A stretch of 64,000 nt of DNA from Novosphingobium album (ex Liu et al. 2023) (GTDB lineage: Bacteria > Pseudomonadota > Alphaproteobacteria > Sphingomonadales > Sphingomonadaceae), in NCBI RefSeq assembly GCF_029076845.1, contig NZ_JARESE010000049.1, forward strand, positions 62,001 to 126,000. Direction: 5' to 3'. How positions within the stretch are numbered: the stretch's first letter is position 1; each line of letters opens with the position of its first letter. Positions 1 to 8,342 of this stretch are shown here, piece after piece. A model generated the notes under the pieces. That model saw nothing but the letters and a program-made list of their open reading frames with translations, made no database searches and was not told the origin of the DNA. The position numbers were made by a program, and so were the translations under genes.

Positions 1-263
1 ACAAGAAAGCTGGCGGTTCATCGCGTAACGGTCGCGACTCCGCGGGCCGTCGCCTCGGCGTGAAGAAGTTCGGCGGTCAGGAAGTGGTCGGCGGCAACAT
101 CATCATTCGCCAGCGCGGCACCAAGGTCTATCCCGGCGTCAATGTCGGCATGGGCAAGGATCATACGCTGTTCGCCCTCGCCGAGGGCCGCGTGCGTTTC
201 CACGATGGCAAGCTGGGCCGTAAATACGTCTCGGTAGACGCCATGGCGGAAGCCGCCGAATAA
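1..263 (+). CDS. rpmA: 50S ribosomal protein L27 (5' end cut by window edge)
   Basis: Structural protein of the large ribosomal subunit, whose N-terminal tail reaches towards the peptidyl-transferase centre. The window opens inside codon 3 (the last two bases of a His codon), so only Met-Ala and one base are missing. The frame then reads [13 protein letters not shown], followed by the L27 core with [34 protein letters not shown] and the C-terminal GRKYVSV, ending in TAA. The length, about 89 residues, is normal for the family. rplU would be expected immediately upstream, outside the window. A strong intrinsic terminator follows at 334-364. The identification is secure. Confidence 0.97.
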   Translation, partial: KKAGGSSRNGRDSAGRRLGVKKFGGQEVVGGNIIIRQRGTKVYPGVNVGMGKDHTLFALAEGRVRFHDGKLGRKYVSVDAMAEAAE

Positions 264-333
264 TCGGATGGTCGATGACGGGGCCATCCTGCGGGATTGG
301 CCCTGCCGGACGCACTGAAGCCCGGCCAGCGTG

Positions 334-364
334 AAGGGAGAGGGCCAGTCCCGCTCCCTTTTTT
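334..364 (+). terminator. Intrinsic terminator after rpmA
   Basis: A 7-bp stem (AAGGGAG 334-340 with CTCCCTT 354-360) continues inward, past one mismatch, with GGG/CCC and closes on a CCAGT loop. A T-run (359-364) follows. It lies 70 bp after the rpmA stop and ends the ribosomal-protein transcript. Confidence 0.8.
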
Positions 365-491
365 CGTGTCTCCCTCACTTTGCCGGCACGATCCGCGTGG
401 AAATGCGTTCCGCGTCGTAAACTGCCGTAACGCCAGTGTAATCCGCGTCGCCTAAGCGGCCGGCGCGGGGCAGACGAGTGGAGGAATTCGC

Positions 492-1049
492 ATGTTCGTT
501 CGCAGCCCAAGGCTGTTCCTGCGCCCGCCCTGGGCCGAGGACTGGCGCGAGATCCGCGCGGGCATCGCCGACGAGGCGATCGTGCGCAACCTCGCGACCG
601 TGCCGTGGCCCTATACCGAGGATCACGCCCGCCAGTTCGCGCAACAGGCGCAGGAGCGGCATTTGCCGCATTTCCTGATGACGCTGCCGGATGTGCCCCA
701 GGCGCCGGTTATCGGTTGCATCGGGCTTTCGCGGCGCGAGCGCGGCGAAGTCGAGCTGGGCTACTGGGTCGCGCGCGCGCACTGGGGCCGGGGCTATGCC
801 AGCGAGGCGGCCCGTGCCGTGCTGCCGCTCGCCCGGATGCTGGGCCACAGGCGGATCGTCGCCGGCCACTTCGCGGACAATCCGGCCTCGGGCCGGGTGC
901 TGCTTAAGGCTGGCTTCCGCCCGACCGGCTTTCGGGCCGAGCGTTACAGCGAGGGGCGCAAGGCGCTGGCGCAGACGGTCGAATACGCGCTCTCGCTGGA
1001 TGCGCCGTGCGATTTCGATGGCGACGAGCCGCTTTCGATGGCGGCCTGA
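492..1049 (+). CDS. GNAT family N-acetyltransferase (first of tandem pair)
   Basis: Predicted acetyl-CoA-dependent N-acetyltransferase of 185 residues, resembling the RimJ/RimL-type branch that opens with RSPRLFLRP. The acetyl-CoA pyrophosphate loop is visible as WGRGYASEAAR (about residues 97-107). A later ADNPASGRVLLKAGF segment corresponds to the usual N-x-x-S-x-x-V-x-x-K-x-G-F motif B. The ATG at 492 follows GAGGAATTCGC, giving a good ribosome-binding site. The next gene is a clear paralogue with the same opening and the same motif spacing. The substrate cannot be inferred; ribosomal or other protein N-termini and small amines are both possible. A short GC-rich hairpin follows the stop. 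Confidence 0.9.
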   Translation: MFVRSPRLFLRPPWAEDWREIRAGIADEAIVRNLATVPWPYTEDHARQFAQQAQERHLPHFLMTLPDVPQAPVIGCIGLSRRERGEVELGYWVARAHWGRGYASEAARAVLPLARMLGHRRIVAGHFADNPASGRVLLKAGFRPTGFRAERYSEGRKALAQTVEYALSLDAPCDFDGDEPLSMAA

Positions 1050-1071
1050 AGAGGCGCTTCGAACCGGGCGA

Positions 1072-1093
1072 GGGGGCCGCGTCAGGCCCCCTT
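1072..1093 (+). terminator. Probable weak terminator after first GNAT gene
   Basis: A perfect 7-bp stem GGGGGCC (1072-1078) / GGCCCCC (1085-1091) with a GCGTCA loop is followed by only TTCC. The stem is strong but the T-run is poor, so it may attenuate rather than fully terminate. Confidence 0.5.
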
Positions 1094-1194
1094 CCGGGGC
1101 ATCGCGCGCGCTGCCCATCCTGACGCAATTGTCGTGCAATCCGCGCCTGCTTCCGCCATGGTCCGTCATGCGGGAAGAAGGATGGAAAGACACA

Positions 1195-1782
1195 ATGTTC
1201 ATCCGCACGGAGAGGCTTTTCCTCCGGCCAGGCTGGCCGGAAGATCTGGACGAATTGCTGGCGGTGCTGCGCGATGACGCGGTCCTGCGCAATCTTGCGC
1301 TCGCGCCGCTGCCGGGCACGGCCGAGGAGGCGCGCGAATACCTCGCGCGGCCACGCCACCGGCTGCTGCCCAACTTCTTCATCTATGCGCGAAGCTTCGG
1401 CGGCCCGCGCCTGGTCGGCGGGATCGGGCTGGGGCGCGATGGCGACGATGTGGAACTGGGCTACTGGATCGTGCGGGCCCATCGCGGCAAGGGCTATGCG
1501 GCCGAAGCGGTGCGCGCGGTGCTGGCGCAGGCGCGGATGCTGGGCCATCGCCAGATCGTCGCGCGCCATTTCGCGGATAACGAGACATCGGCGCGCGTGC
1601 TGGAAAGCACCGGCTTCAAGCCCACCGGGGAAACCCGCCCGCGCTTCAGCACCGGGCGCGGCGGGGAAGCGCCCGCGATGCTCTATGTGGCGGTGCTGTC
1701 GGAAAATTCCGCGCGGCCCGATGGCGCCGGCACGCGCGCGCGCCGGAATCCGGGGCCGGAGCAATACCTCAAGCGAGCTTGA
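1195..1782 (+). CDS. GNAT family N-acetyltransferase (second of tandem pair)
   Basis: Predicted acetyl-CoA-dependent N-acetyltransferase, 195 residues from the chosen ATG. That start (MFIRTERLFLRP) aligns with the start of the upstream paralogue (MFVRSPRLFLRP). An earlier in-frame ATG at 1168 would add nine residues that the paralogue lacks. The CoA-binding motif is RGKGYAAEAVR near residue 97, and ADNETSARVLESTGF follows as motif B. The two genes look like an old tandem duplication, diverged mainly in the middle and at the C-terminus. The 3' end overlaps the end of the convergent ygfZ gene by 14 bp. The substrate is unknown. Confidence 0.88.
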   Translation: MFIRTERLFLRPGWPEDLDELLAVLRDDAVLRNLALAPLPGTAEEAREYLARPRHRLLPNFFIYARSFGGPRLVGGIGLGRDGDDVELGYWIVRAHRGKGYAAEAVRAVLAQARMLGHRQIVARHFADNETSARVLESTGFKPTGETRPRFSTGRGGEAPAMLYVAVLSENSARPDGAGTRARRNPGPEQYLKRA

Positions 1783-2500
1783 GCCAGTCCGGTGCCAGCG
1801 CGGGATCGATATCCTCGATCCGCAAATGATCGACCGCGAGGGCCAGTTCGGGATAGGCGGCGCGGCGGCGCTTCTCGTCCGAACGGCCCAGCGGCACGAC
1901 GATCAGCCGGCGGTTGACCTTCTGCCGCCAGTTCATCCGCGCGGTGTTTTCCTGCCCCACGTAGCAGCCCTTGGCAAAGTTCACGCCGTTCAGCTCGACC
2001 GCGTTGCATTCGAGCCATAGCGTCGCGTCCTGCCCCAGCTCGGCCTGTCCTTCGGCCACGCCGAGCGCCAGGCGATGCGCGCGCCAGGCGGCATCGGCGC
2101 TTTCGTCGGTTTCGTCGACCGGGGCGATCCAGCGTTCGCCCAGCGCCGGCAGGCGCGGATCGCTGGCCGCGCCGTCGCCGGTGTGCGGGCGCCAGTGCAC
2201 CGCCAGGGTATCGTCGCGCGCGATGGCGATCGCGCGGCGCAGGCGGTAGAGTGAAAGGCGCCGCGCCAGAAGGTCGGCCGCGGCGGCCTCGCAATCGATC
2301 AGCAGGTCATCGCCCGCCGGCCAGACGATGAAATCGAACAGCGCCTTGCCTTGCGGGCTCAGCAGCGCGGCCCAAGCCGGCAGCACGCCTTTCACATCAT
2401 TGGTGACGAGGCCCTGGAGGAAATCGGCGACATCCTCGCCGCTCCCCTCGCGGGGGGACAGGCGGATCACGGCGCGATCGAACAGGCGGGTTGCGGTCAT
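1769..2500 (-). CDS. ygfZ: YgfZ/GcvT-fold folate-binding protein
   Basis: Aminomethyltransferase-fold (GcvT-like) protein of 243 residues. YgfZ proteins bind folate and support certain Fe-S enzymes, including tRNA-modifying MiaB. The family signature K-G-C-Y-x-G-Q-E appears as KGCYVGQENTARM in the C-terminal third. The N-terminus (FDRAVIRLSPREGSG followed by DFLQGLVTNDV) matches the conserved opening of the alphaproteobacterial branch. The start is an ATG whose upstream side faces the LysR gene on the same strand, 57 bp away. The 3' end overlaps the convergent acetyltransferase gene by 14 bp. Confidence 0.9.
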   Translation of the reverse strand: MTATRLFDRAVIRLSPREGSGEDVADFLQGLVTNDVKGVLPAWAALLSPQGKALFDFIVWPAGDDLLIDCEAAAADLLARRLSLYRLRRAIAIARDDTLAVHWRPHTGDGAASDPRLPALGERWIAPVDETDESADAAWRAHRLALGVAEGQAELGQDATLWLECNAVELNGVNFAKGCYVGQENTARMNWRQKVNRRLIVVPLGRSDEKRRRAAYPELALAVDHLRIEDIDPALAPDWLKLA

Positions 2501-2557
2501 GCGGGCAAGGTGGGGATGCGGGCCGGGGTTGGCAATCGCCGGCTGGGGCGCATGTGC

Positions 2558-3478
2558 CTATCGCGGGCATTGTCCATCGCCGGCCGCCAGCCGTTCGCGC
2601 ATCGCGTCGAGCACCCAGATGGCGGCGGGGCCGGGTGGGGCATCCTTGCGCCAGAGCGCGACCAGCGCATAGTCCATCGCCGGCCGTTCGGGCAGCGCCA
2701 GCTCGATCAGCGCGCCGCTGGCCAGATCCTCGCGCACCGCGTGGCGCGGCATCGAGCCCCAGCCGATGCCCTGCCGCAGCAGCGCGTGCTTGGCGCCAAG
2801 GTCCGCCAGCCGCCACGAGCGCGGGCTGAACACCGAGAAATCGCGCCCGGCGGTAAGCGGCGAACGATCGGTCAGGACCAGCTGCAAGTGCTTGCGCGCT
2901 TCGCCCGGCGCGATCCGCGCCATCCGGGCCAGCGGGTGATCGGGCGCTGCCACCGGCACCAGCTCGACCGCGCCCACTGCCTCGCGTTCCAGTTCGGGCA
3001 GGTCGAGGATGTCGGGCCCCGCGATCCCCAGCGTGGCGCGGCGATCGAGCACCAGGGCGGCGATCCCGCCCAGCGCCTCGACATGGAGGCGCAGCGGGAC
3101 GCTGGGAAACATCGCCTGGAAATCGCGCAGCAGGCGGGCCAGCGCATCGCCGGGCACCATCACGTCCACTGCCAGCGAGAGTTCGGCCTCCAGCCCCTGG
3201 CGCAGGCTGCGCACTTTGGCGAGCAGCGCATCGACATCGTCGGACACCGCGTGCGCCTCGGACAGCAGCGCCTGCCCCGCCGTGGTCAGGCGCGGGCGGC
3301 GCGAGCCTTCGCGATCGAACAGGCGCACGTCGAGCTGCGCTTCGAGCTGGGCGACGGCATAGCTGACCACCGAGATCGCCCGCCCCAGCTTTTGCGCGGC
3401 GCGGTTGAAGCTGCCTTCCTCGACGACGGCAAGGAACACGCGCAAGTGATCGAGGCTGGGCGGGACGAGATCAACCAT
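2558..3478 (-). CDS. LysR family transcriptional regulator
   Basis: LysR-type regulator, 306 residues. The N-terminal winged helix-turn-helix is clear (FLAVVEEGSFNRAAQKLGR, then AVAQLEAQLDVRLFDR), followed by the usual periplasmic-binding-protein-like effector domain. It is divergent from the pirin and nitroreductase genes, with 103 bp of shared upstream DNA. In this family such an arrangement usually means that it controls both itself and the divergent genes. The effector is unknown, but a quinone, flavonoid or electrophile stress signal would fit the targets. Confidence 0.93.
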   Translation of the reverse strand: MVDLVPPSLDHLRVFLAVVEEGSFNRAAQKLGRAISVVSYAVAQLEAQLDVRLFDREGSRRPRLTTAGQALLSEAHAVSDDVDALLAKVRSLRQGLEAELSLAVDVMVPGDALARLLRDFQAMFPSVPLRLHVEALGGIAALVLDRRATLGIAGPDILDLPELEREAVGAVELVPVAAPDHPLARMARIAPGEARKHLQLVLTDRSPLTAGRDFSVFSPRSWRLADLGAKHALLRQGIGWGSMPRHAVREDLASGALIELALPERPAMDYALVALWRKDAPPGPAAIWVLDAMRERLAAGDGQCPR

Positions 3479-3581
3479 TCAACTTTCTCGAATATCTTGG
3501 CCGATTTTATCCCAATTATCCGATAGCGCCGCAAGCCCTATCTGCCCGTCATCACAACACTTCACGACGGGAGCAACGGAC
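3479..3581. promoter_or_regulatory. Divergent LysR / pirin promoter region
   Basis: An A/T-richer 103-bp gap between divergent genes. It contains TTATCCCAATTATCCGATA and other ATC/GAT half-sites that could form a LysR T-N11-A type operator. The exact operator cannot be fixed from one sequence. The pirin ribosome-binding site (GGGAG before ATG 3582) lies at the right edge. Confidence 0.4.
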
Positions 3582-4280
3582 ATGATCGAACTTCGCCCTT
3601 TCAACACGCTCGGCGCCGCCAATCACGGCTGGCTCGACGCGCACCACCACTTTTCCTTCGCCAGCTATCATGACCCGGATCGGACCAACTGGGGTCGCCT
3701 GCGGGTGTGGAACGATGATACGATCGCGCCGAAGACGGGCTTTCCCACCCATCCGCACCACGACATGGAAATCATCACTTATGTGCGCAAGGGCGCCATC
3801 ACCCACCGCGACAGCCTGGGCAACGAAGGCCGCACCGAGGCGGGCGACGTGCAGGTGATGAGCGCGGGCACTGGCATCCAGCATTCCGAATACAACCTGG
3901 AGGACGAGGAAACCACGCTCTTCCAGATCTGGATCCTGCCCGATCGGCGCGGTGAGAAGCCGAGCTGGGGCGCGCGTCCGTTCCCCAGGGAAGACCGCGC
4001 CGGCAAGTTCGTGACGCTGGCTTCGGGGATCGCGGGGGACGGCGATGTCCTGCCGATCCGCGCCGATGCCCGCGTGCTGGGCGCCACCGTGCGCGCCGGT
4101 GACAGCGTGACTTATCCGACCGAGCCTGGCCGCCATGCCTATCTCGTGCCCGCGAAAGGCCGGGTCAGGGTGGGCGAGGTCGAGGCCAATGCCCGCGACG
4201 GCATCGCCGTCACCGGGCTCGACAGCATTACCGTAACCGCGATCGAGGATGCTGAACTGGTCCTCGTCGACGCCGCCTGA
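3582..4280 (+). CDS. Pirin family protein (YhhW-like bicupin)
   Basis: Pirin-type bicupin of 232 residues, close in length to E. coli YhhW, which has quercetin 2,3-dioxygenase activity in vitro. All four metal ligands of the N-terminal cupin are present: His57, His59 (in THPHHDME), His101 and Glu103 (in GIQHSEYN). The C-terminal cupin is degenerate, as is usual. It is divergent from a LysR regulator and is followed, 27 bp later, by a nitroreductase gene. The LysR-pirin-nitroreductase trio suggests a response to quinone- or flavonoid-like compounds. Enzymatic identity beyond the family is not provable from sequence. Confidence 0.92.
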   Translation: MIELRPFNTLGAANHGWLDAHHHFSFASYHDPDRTNWGRLRVWNDDTIAPKTGFPTHPHHDMEIITYVRKGAITHRDSLGNEGRTEAGDVQVMSAGTGIQHSEYNLEDEETTLFQIWILPDRRGEKPSWGARPFPREDRAGKFVTLASGIAGDGDVLPIRADARVLGATVRAGDSVTYPTEPGRHAYLVPAKGRVRVGEVEANARDGIAVTGLDSITVTAIEDAELVLVDAA

Positions 4281-4307
4281 TTACCCACAACCCGAAAGGA
4301 TATTGCC

Positions 4308-4889
4308 ATGACCGAACGCCATGAAGCCAACCCCCGCGTCGAAAAGCTGTTCGTCGATCGCTGGTCGCCGCGCGCCTTCGACGGCAGCGAGATTCCGCAG
4401 GCGGATCTGGACGTGATCTTCGAAGCCGCCGGCTGGGCGCCTTCGGCCTTCAACGCGCAGCCCTGGACGTTCCTCTACGCGCGGCGCGGCGATGCCAACT
4501 GGGATCGCTTCCTCTCGCTGCTGGTCGAATTCAACCAGGGTTGGGCCAAGGATGCCTCGGTGCTGGTCTTCGTCGTCTCGGATACGCAGATGCGTTCGGA
4601 AAAGGGCAATTCGGACAACCATAGCCACAGCTTCGATGCCGGCGCGGCCTGGGCGCAGATGGCGCTGCAGGCGACCGCCATGGGCTATCACGCCCACGGC
4701 ATGACCGGCGTCGATTTCGCCCGGGCCGTGACCGAACTGGGCATCCCGGCCGACCACCGGCTCGAAGCGGCGGTGGCGATTGGCAAGCAGGCGCCCAAGG
4801 AGAAGCTGCCCGACTACCTTCAGGAACGGGAAGTGCCGAGCGGCCGCAAGGCGATCGGCGAATTCGCGAAAGCCGGCAACTTCGGCTGA
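4308..4889 (+). CDS. Nitroreductase family protein
   Basis: FMN-dependent oxidoreductase of the nitroreductase fold, 193 residues. FMN phosphate-binding residues appear as RWSPRAFDG and APSAFNAQPW in the N-terminal part. The C-terminal half has the typical AIGKQAP segment. The ATG at 4308 is preceded by AAAGGATATTGCC, a good ribosome-binding site. It probably forms an operon with the upstream pirin gene, and an excellent terminator follows at 4917-4960. The substrate is unresolved; nitroaromatics, quinones and other electrophiles are all possible. Confidence 0.9.
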   Translation: MTERHEANPRVEKLFVDRWSPRAFDGSEIPQADLDVIFEAAGWAPSAFNAQPWTFLYARRGDANWDRFLSLLVEFNQGWAKDASVLVFVVSDTQMRSEKGNSDNHSHSFDAGAAWAQMALQATAMGYHAHGMTGVDFARAVTELGIPADHRLEAAVAIGKQAPKEKLPDYLQEREVPSGRKAIGEFAKAGNFG

Positions 4890-4916
4890 TTCCCCCCGCC
4901 AGCCGGCTTTCCCACA

Positions 4917-4960
4917 GGCCCGGTCCGCGTCCTCCCTCGCGCGGATCGGGCCTTCTTTTT
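4917..4960 (+). terminator. Intrinsic terminator of the pirin-nitroreductase unit
   Basis: A 13-bp stem (GGCCCG-G-TCCGCG with CGCGGA-T-CGGGCC, one G.T wobble) has a loop of about 10 nt and ends in TTCTTTTT. It is one of the clearest terminators in the window. Confidence 0.85.
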
Positions 4961-5000
4961 GGCCTGCGAGGTTAAGGTGGTCCGCATGGTCCGCCGCGCG

Positions 5001-5330
5001 TCAGAACCTGATCTTGACGTCCACCATGACCCGGTTGCTGGTCATGCCATTGGCCAGCGTATTCGCCTCGACATGGGCGCCAAGCCGGGCGCTGTCGCTC
5101 AAGGCGATTTCGCCGGGCGGCGGCGGCGCGGGCAAGTCGGGCAGGGCGCGCAGCCGATCGCGTTCGGGATCGGGCGCGCAGACGACGATCTCGCCGGGCC
5201 GGCTGTCGGCGCAGCGCGGGCGACCGATGCGAAAGTCCGGCGCATCCGATCGCGCGGCCAGATCGGCCAGGTCGAACCCGCCGGCTGCCGGCTGCGCCAG
5301 CGCGGGCGGTGGTGAGGGAAGTTCCGGCAT
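5001..5330 (-). CDS. Small uncharacterised protein with CADSRPGEIVVC motif
   Basis: A 109-residue protein that I do not recognise. It is proline/alanine-rich at the N-terminus, has a PRCADSRPGEIVVCAPDPERDRLRALP segment in the middle with two cysteines, and ends in VMVDVKIRF, which could be a terminal beta strand. The open frame continues upstream to 5438, but that extension would run through the terminator at 5398-5434. The ATG at 5330, preceded by CGGAG, is therefore preferred. A short linker followed by an aromatic-ending strand suggests an envelope protein, but no clear signal peptide is present from this start. Confidence 0.6.
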   Translation of the reverse strand: MPELPSPPPALAQPAAGGFDLADLAARSDAPDFRIGRPRCADSRPGEIVVCAPDPERDRLRALPDLPAPPPPGEIALSDSARLGAHVEANTLANGMTSNRVMVDVKIRF

Positions 5331-5397
5331 GAGGCTCCGCGCGAGTGATTGGCGCAGTTCACGACCGGAAGATGGTGATTTGATGGCGCGCGCCGCC

Positions 5398-5434
5398 AAA
5401 AAAAGCGAAGGGCCGGCACTTGGTCGACCCTTCG
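5398..5434 (-). terminator. Intrinsic terminator of the 5461-5856 gene
   Basis: Read on the minus strand, a 7-bp stem (CGAAGGG / CCCTTCG, loop 15 nt) is followed by C and seven T. It lies just after the stop of the gene at 5461-5856 and before the start chosen for the next minus-strand gene. Confidence 0.8.
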
Positions 5435-5460
5435 TCAAAACCGGAAAATGGCTCGCGAGG

Positions 5461-5856
5461 TCAGTCCTCGCGCGCGGGGCGCGAGGTCAGCGTATCGACC
5501 ATCAGGCTGGTGAGCAGTTCCTTTTCTTCCTGCAGCCGCTCGATCGCCGGGCGTTGGCCGGGCAGCCAGTCAGGCGTCAGCAGCATGGCCAGCTCGGTCG
5601 CGCGGGTGAGGCACAGCCACGTCACCTGTTCACCATAAGTCAGCGTCACGCGGCTGATCTTCTCGAACTCCAGATCGACGTAGCGCACCTGATCGATGAA
5701 ATGCCGCCCTTCGGGCACGCCATCGGGGCGCGGCGTGGGCTTGGTGACGGCGATCTGCCAGTACCGGCGCTCTTCAAGGCAGCGCTCGGTCATGCCCGGC
5801 AGGTTGACGACGGTAATCGGTTCGAGGCTTTCCTCGTCATAGATGACGACGCGCAT
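5461..5856 (-). CDS. Conserved hypothetical protein
   Basis: A 131-residue soluble protein with no signal peptide or membrane segment. It begins MRVVIYDEESLEPITVVNLPG and contains a charged, beta-rich middle (FIDQVRYVDLEFEKISRVTLTYG), then a C-terminal helix rich in Glu and Leu (RLQEEKELLTSLMVDTL). The composition and codon use match the neighbouring core genes, so it is very likely real. AAAGGA lies ten bases before the ATG and a terminator follows the stop, so it is probably a single-gene transcript. No function is assigned. Confidence 0.75.
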   Translation of the reverse strand: MRVVIYDEESLEPITVVNLPGMTERCLEERRYWQIAVTKPTPRPDGVPEGRHFIDQVRYVDLEFEKISRVTLTYGEQVTWLCLTRATELAMLLTPDWLPGQRPAIERLQEEKELLTSLMVDTLTSRPARED

Positions 5857-6052
5857 GGTTCGGAATTCCTTTCACCTGGCAAGATAGGCCGTGGCCCAGC
5901 ATTGCTCAATGGGGCTTGCGGCGAAATGAACGAAGCGCAAGGTTCGCCCGCCGGCTGTCGCGCGCGGTGCCATCGTGGCATGGGCGCGGCCATGCCGGGA
6001 GCATCGGCGATTCGGCCGCGATTCCAGGCGGCAACACGAAAGGGTCATGACA

Positions 6053-7378
6053 ATGAGTGCCAGCAGCCCCGAACTCGTTCTGGCCGGTGGGCTGGTGCAC
6101 ACGCCTGCGGGCGCGGCGGTGGCCGATGTGGCGGTGCGCGACGGCAGGATCCTGGGCATCGGCAGCTATCCGCAGGCCGCGCGGCGGATCGACTGCGCCG
6201 GGCTCGATGTGCTGCCGGGCGTGATCGACAGCCAGGTCCATTTCCGCGAGCCGGGGCTGGAGCAGAAGGAAGACCTGGAAACCGGCGGTCGCGCGGCGGT
6301 GATGGGCGGCGTCACCGCCGTGTTCGAGATGCCCAACACCTCGCCCAACACCGATTCGATGATGCGCGTGCACGACAAGCTCGAACGCGCGCATCACCGG
6401 ATGTATTGCGACCATGCCTTCTATGTCGGCGCCACCGCCGACAACGCGGCCGAGCTGGCCGAGCTGGAGCGTATTCCGGGCACGGCCGGCGTGAAGATCT
6501 TCATGGGCGCGTCCACCGGCAGCCTGCTCGTCGCCGAGGACGAGGCGCTGGCCCGCGTGCTGGCCAGCGGCACGCGGCGCGTCGCCATCCATGCCGAGGA
6601 CGAGGCGCGGATGAACGAGCGCAAGCACTTGCGGGTCGAGGGCGATCCCGCCTCGCATCCGGTCTGGCGCGATGACGAGAGCGCGATCCTCGCCACCCGG
6701 CGCATCCTCAAGCTGGCACGCGCGGCGCGCCGGCCGATCCATGTGCTGCACGTGACCACGCCGGCCGAGCTGGAACTGCTCAGCCAGCATCGTGACATCG
6801 CGACGTGCGAGGTGACGCCCCAGCACCTGACGCTGGCGGCCGAGGAGGCTTATCCCGCGCTGGGCAGCTTCGCGCAGATGAACCCGCCGATCCGGTCGGC
6901 GGCGCACCGCGACGGGCTGTGGCACTGGCTGCGCCAGGGCGTGCCCGACGTGCTGGGATCGGACCACGCGCCGCACACGCGCGAGGAAAAGGCGCGGCCC
7001 TATCCGCAAAGTCCCAGCGGGATGCCCGGCGTGCAGACGCTGCTGCCGCTGATGCTCGATCATGTCGCCAGGGGGCACATGACGCTGGAACGCCTGATCG
7101 ACATGACCAGCGCGGGCGTGCAGCGCGTGTTCGGGCTGGTCGGCAAGGGCCGGATCGCGGCCGGCTATGACGCCGATTTCACCGTGATCGACCGCAAGGG
7201 CCGCTTCACCGTGACCGAGGACTGGCTCGAAAGCCGCTGCGGCTGGTCGCCCTTCACCGGCATGGACCTGCAAGGCCGGGTGATCGGCACGATCGTGCGC
7301 GGGCATCTGGCGATGTGGGAAGGCCAGCTCGCCAACGCCGCGCAAGGAGAGCCGCTGCGCTTCGCTTCGGCGCTTTAG
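6053..7378 (+). CDS. pyrC: Dihydroorotase
   Basis: Zinc amidohydrolase predicted to interconvert carbamoyl aspartate and dihydroorotate in pyrimidine synthesis; 441 residues. The signature QVHFREPGLEQKEDL is present, with Gln in place of the first His of the usual HxH, as in the branch of dihydroorotases reading DxQVHFREPG. The metal-bridging Lys lies in GVKIFMGAS, later metal ligands are in AIHAEDE and VLHVTTP, and the catalytic Asp is in GSDHAPHT. The ATG at 6053 is preferred over the one at 6047 because AAAGGG then lies eight bases upstream. An allantoinase-like activity is the main alternative. Confidence 0.9.
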   Translation: MSASSPELVLAGGLVHTPAGAAVADVAVRDGRILGIGSYPQAARRIDCAGLDVLPGVIDSQVHFREPGLEQKEDLETGGRAAVMGGVTAVFEMPNTSPNTDSMMRVHDKLERAHHRMYCDHAFYVGATADNAAELAELERIPGTAGVKIFMGASTGSLLVAEDEALARVLASGTRRVAIHAEDEARMNERKHLRVEGDPASHPVWRDDESAILATRRILKLARAARRPIHVLHVTTPAELELLSQHRDIATCEVTPQHLTLAAEEAYPALGSFAQMNPPIRSAAHRDGLWHWLRQGVPDVLGSDHAPHTREEKARPYPQSPSGMPGVQTLLPLMLDHVARGHMTLERLIDMTSAGVQRVFGLVGKGRIAAGYDADFTVIDRKGRFTVTEDWLESRCGWSPFTGMDLQGRVIGTIVRGHLAMWEGQLANAAQGEPLRFASAL

Positions 7379-7388
7379 TCGCGTGCGG

Positions 7389-8342
7389 TCATGTTGGTCT
7401 GGCGCGGTCAGGACCTGCGTCATGACCTTTGCGGCGCCGGCCCGCTCCCGTGCCTCGGCCTCGCCGCCGCGCGAGCAGGTCGAAGCTGAACACCGCGATC
7501 GCTGACCAGATGAAGCCGAAGCAGGCGAGTTGCACCGGCCGCAGCGGCTCGCCAAAGACGGTAAGGCCCAGCAGGAAGAGGATCGTCGGGGTCAGGAACT
7601 GGATGAAGCCCAGCGTCGAATATTCCATCCGCCGTGCCGCCACCGCGAAAAGCAGCAGCGGGATCGCGGTGACGAGCCCGGAAATCGCCAGCAGGAAATC
7701 GGTGCCCGGCGTCACGCCCAGGCTCGATCCGGCCGGGCTGGCGGCATACCACAGCACGATCCCGGCGGCGGGCAGCGCCAGGATCAGCGATTCGATGGTC
7801 AGGCCGGGCAACGCCTCCACCGGCGCCAGCTTGCGCACCAGGCCATAGCCCGCGAAGCTGAACGCCAGCATCAGGCTGATCCACAGCATCTCGCGCGCGC
7901 CCCAGGCCAGGATCACCACGCCCACCGTCGCCAGCGCCACCGCCAGCCACTGCGGCCGGGTCAGCCGTTCGCGCAGGAACAGCGTGCCGGCCAGCACGTT
8001 GACCAGCGGATTGATGTAGTAGCCCAGGCTGGTCGCGAAGACATGGCCCGACTGGATGGCGAAGACATAGACCAGCCAGTTGCTCCCGATCAGCAGTGAG
8101 CTTGCGGCCAGCGCGCCCGGCACGCGCCGATCGCGCAAGGCAAGGCGGACCGGGGCGAACTGGCCGCGCCAGGCGACGATCGCGATGCATACCGGGATGG
8201 TGAACAGGATGCGCCAGCCGACCATTTCCAGCGCCGGCACGTGCCGCACCAGCCGGAAATAGAACGGGAACAGCCCCCAGAGCAGATAGACGCCGATGGC
8301 ATAGGGCAGGCCGCTGGGCGGGCGATCGGTGCGGGTGGGCAT
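7389..8342 (-). CDS. rarD: EamA family transporter, RarD type
   Basis: Inner-membrane DMT-superfamily protein, 317 residues, with about ten predicted transmembrane helices in two EamA repeats. The N-terminal signature AIGVYLLWGLFPFYFRLV and the segments GSNWLVYVFAI and TSLGYYINPLVNVLAG are typical of RarD, a presumed exporter whose substrate is not firmly established. The frame opens further upstream (to 8411), but the ATG at 8342 is preceded by AAGGAG and gives the canonical N-terminus. It is convergent with the dihydroorotase gene, ten bases apart. Confidence 0.92.
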   Translation of the reverse strand: MPTRTDRPPSGLPYAIGVYLLWGLFPFYFRLVRHVPALEMVGWRILFTIPVCIAIVAWRGQFAPVRLALRDRRVPGALAASSLLIGSNWLVYVFAIQSGHVFATSLGYYINPLVNVLAGTLFLRERLTRPQWLAVALATVGVVILAWGAREMLWISLMLAFSFAGYGLVRKLAPVEALPGLTIESLILALPAAGIVLWYAASPAGSSLGVTPGTDFLLAISGLVTAIPLLLFAVAARRMEYSTLGFIQFLTPTILFLLGLTVFGEPLRPVQLACFGFIWSAIAVFSFDLLARRRGRGTGAGRRRKGHDAGPDRARPT

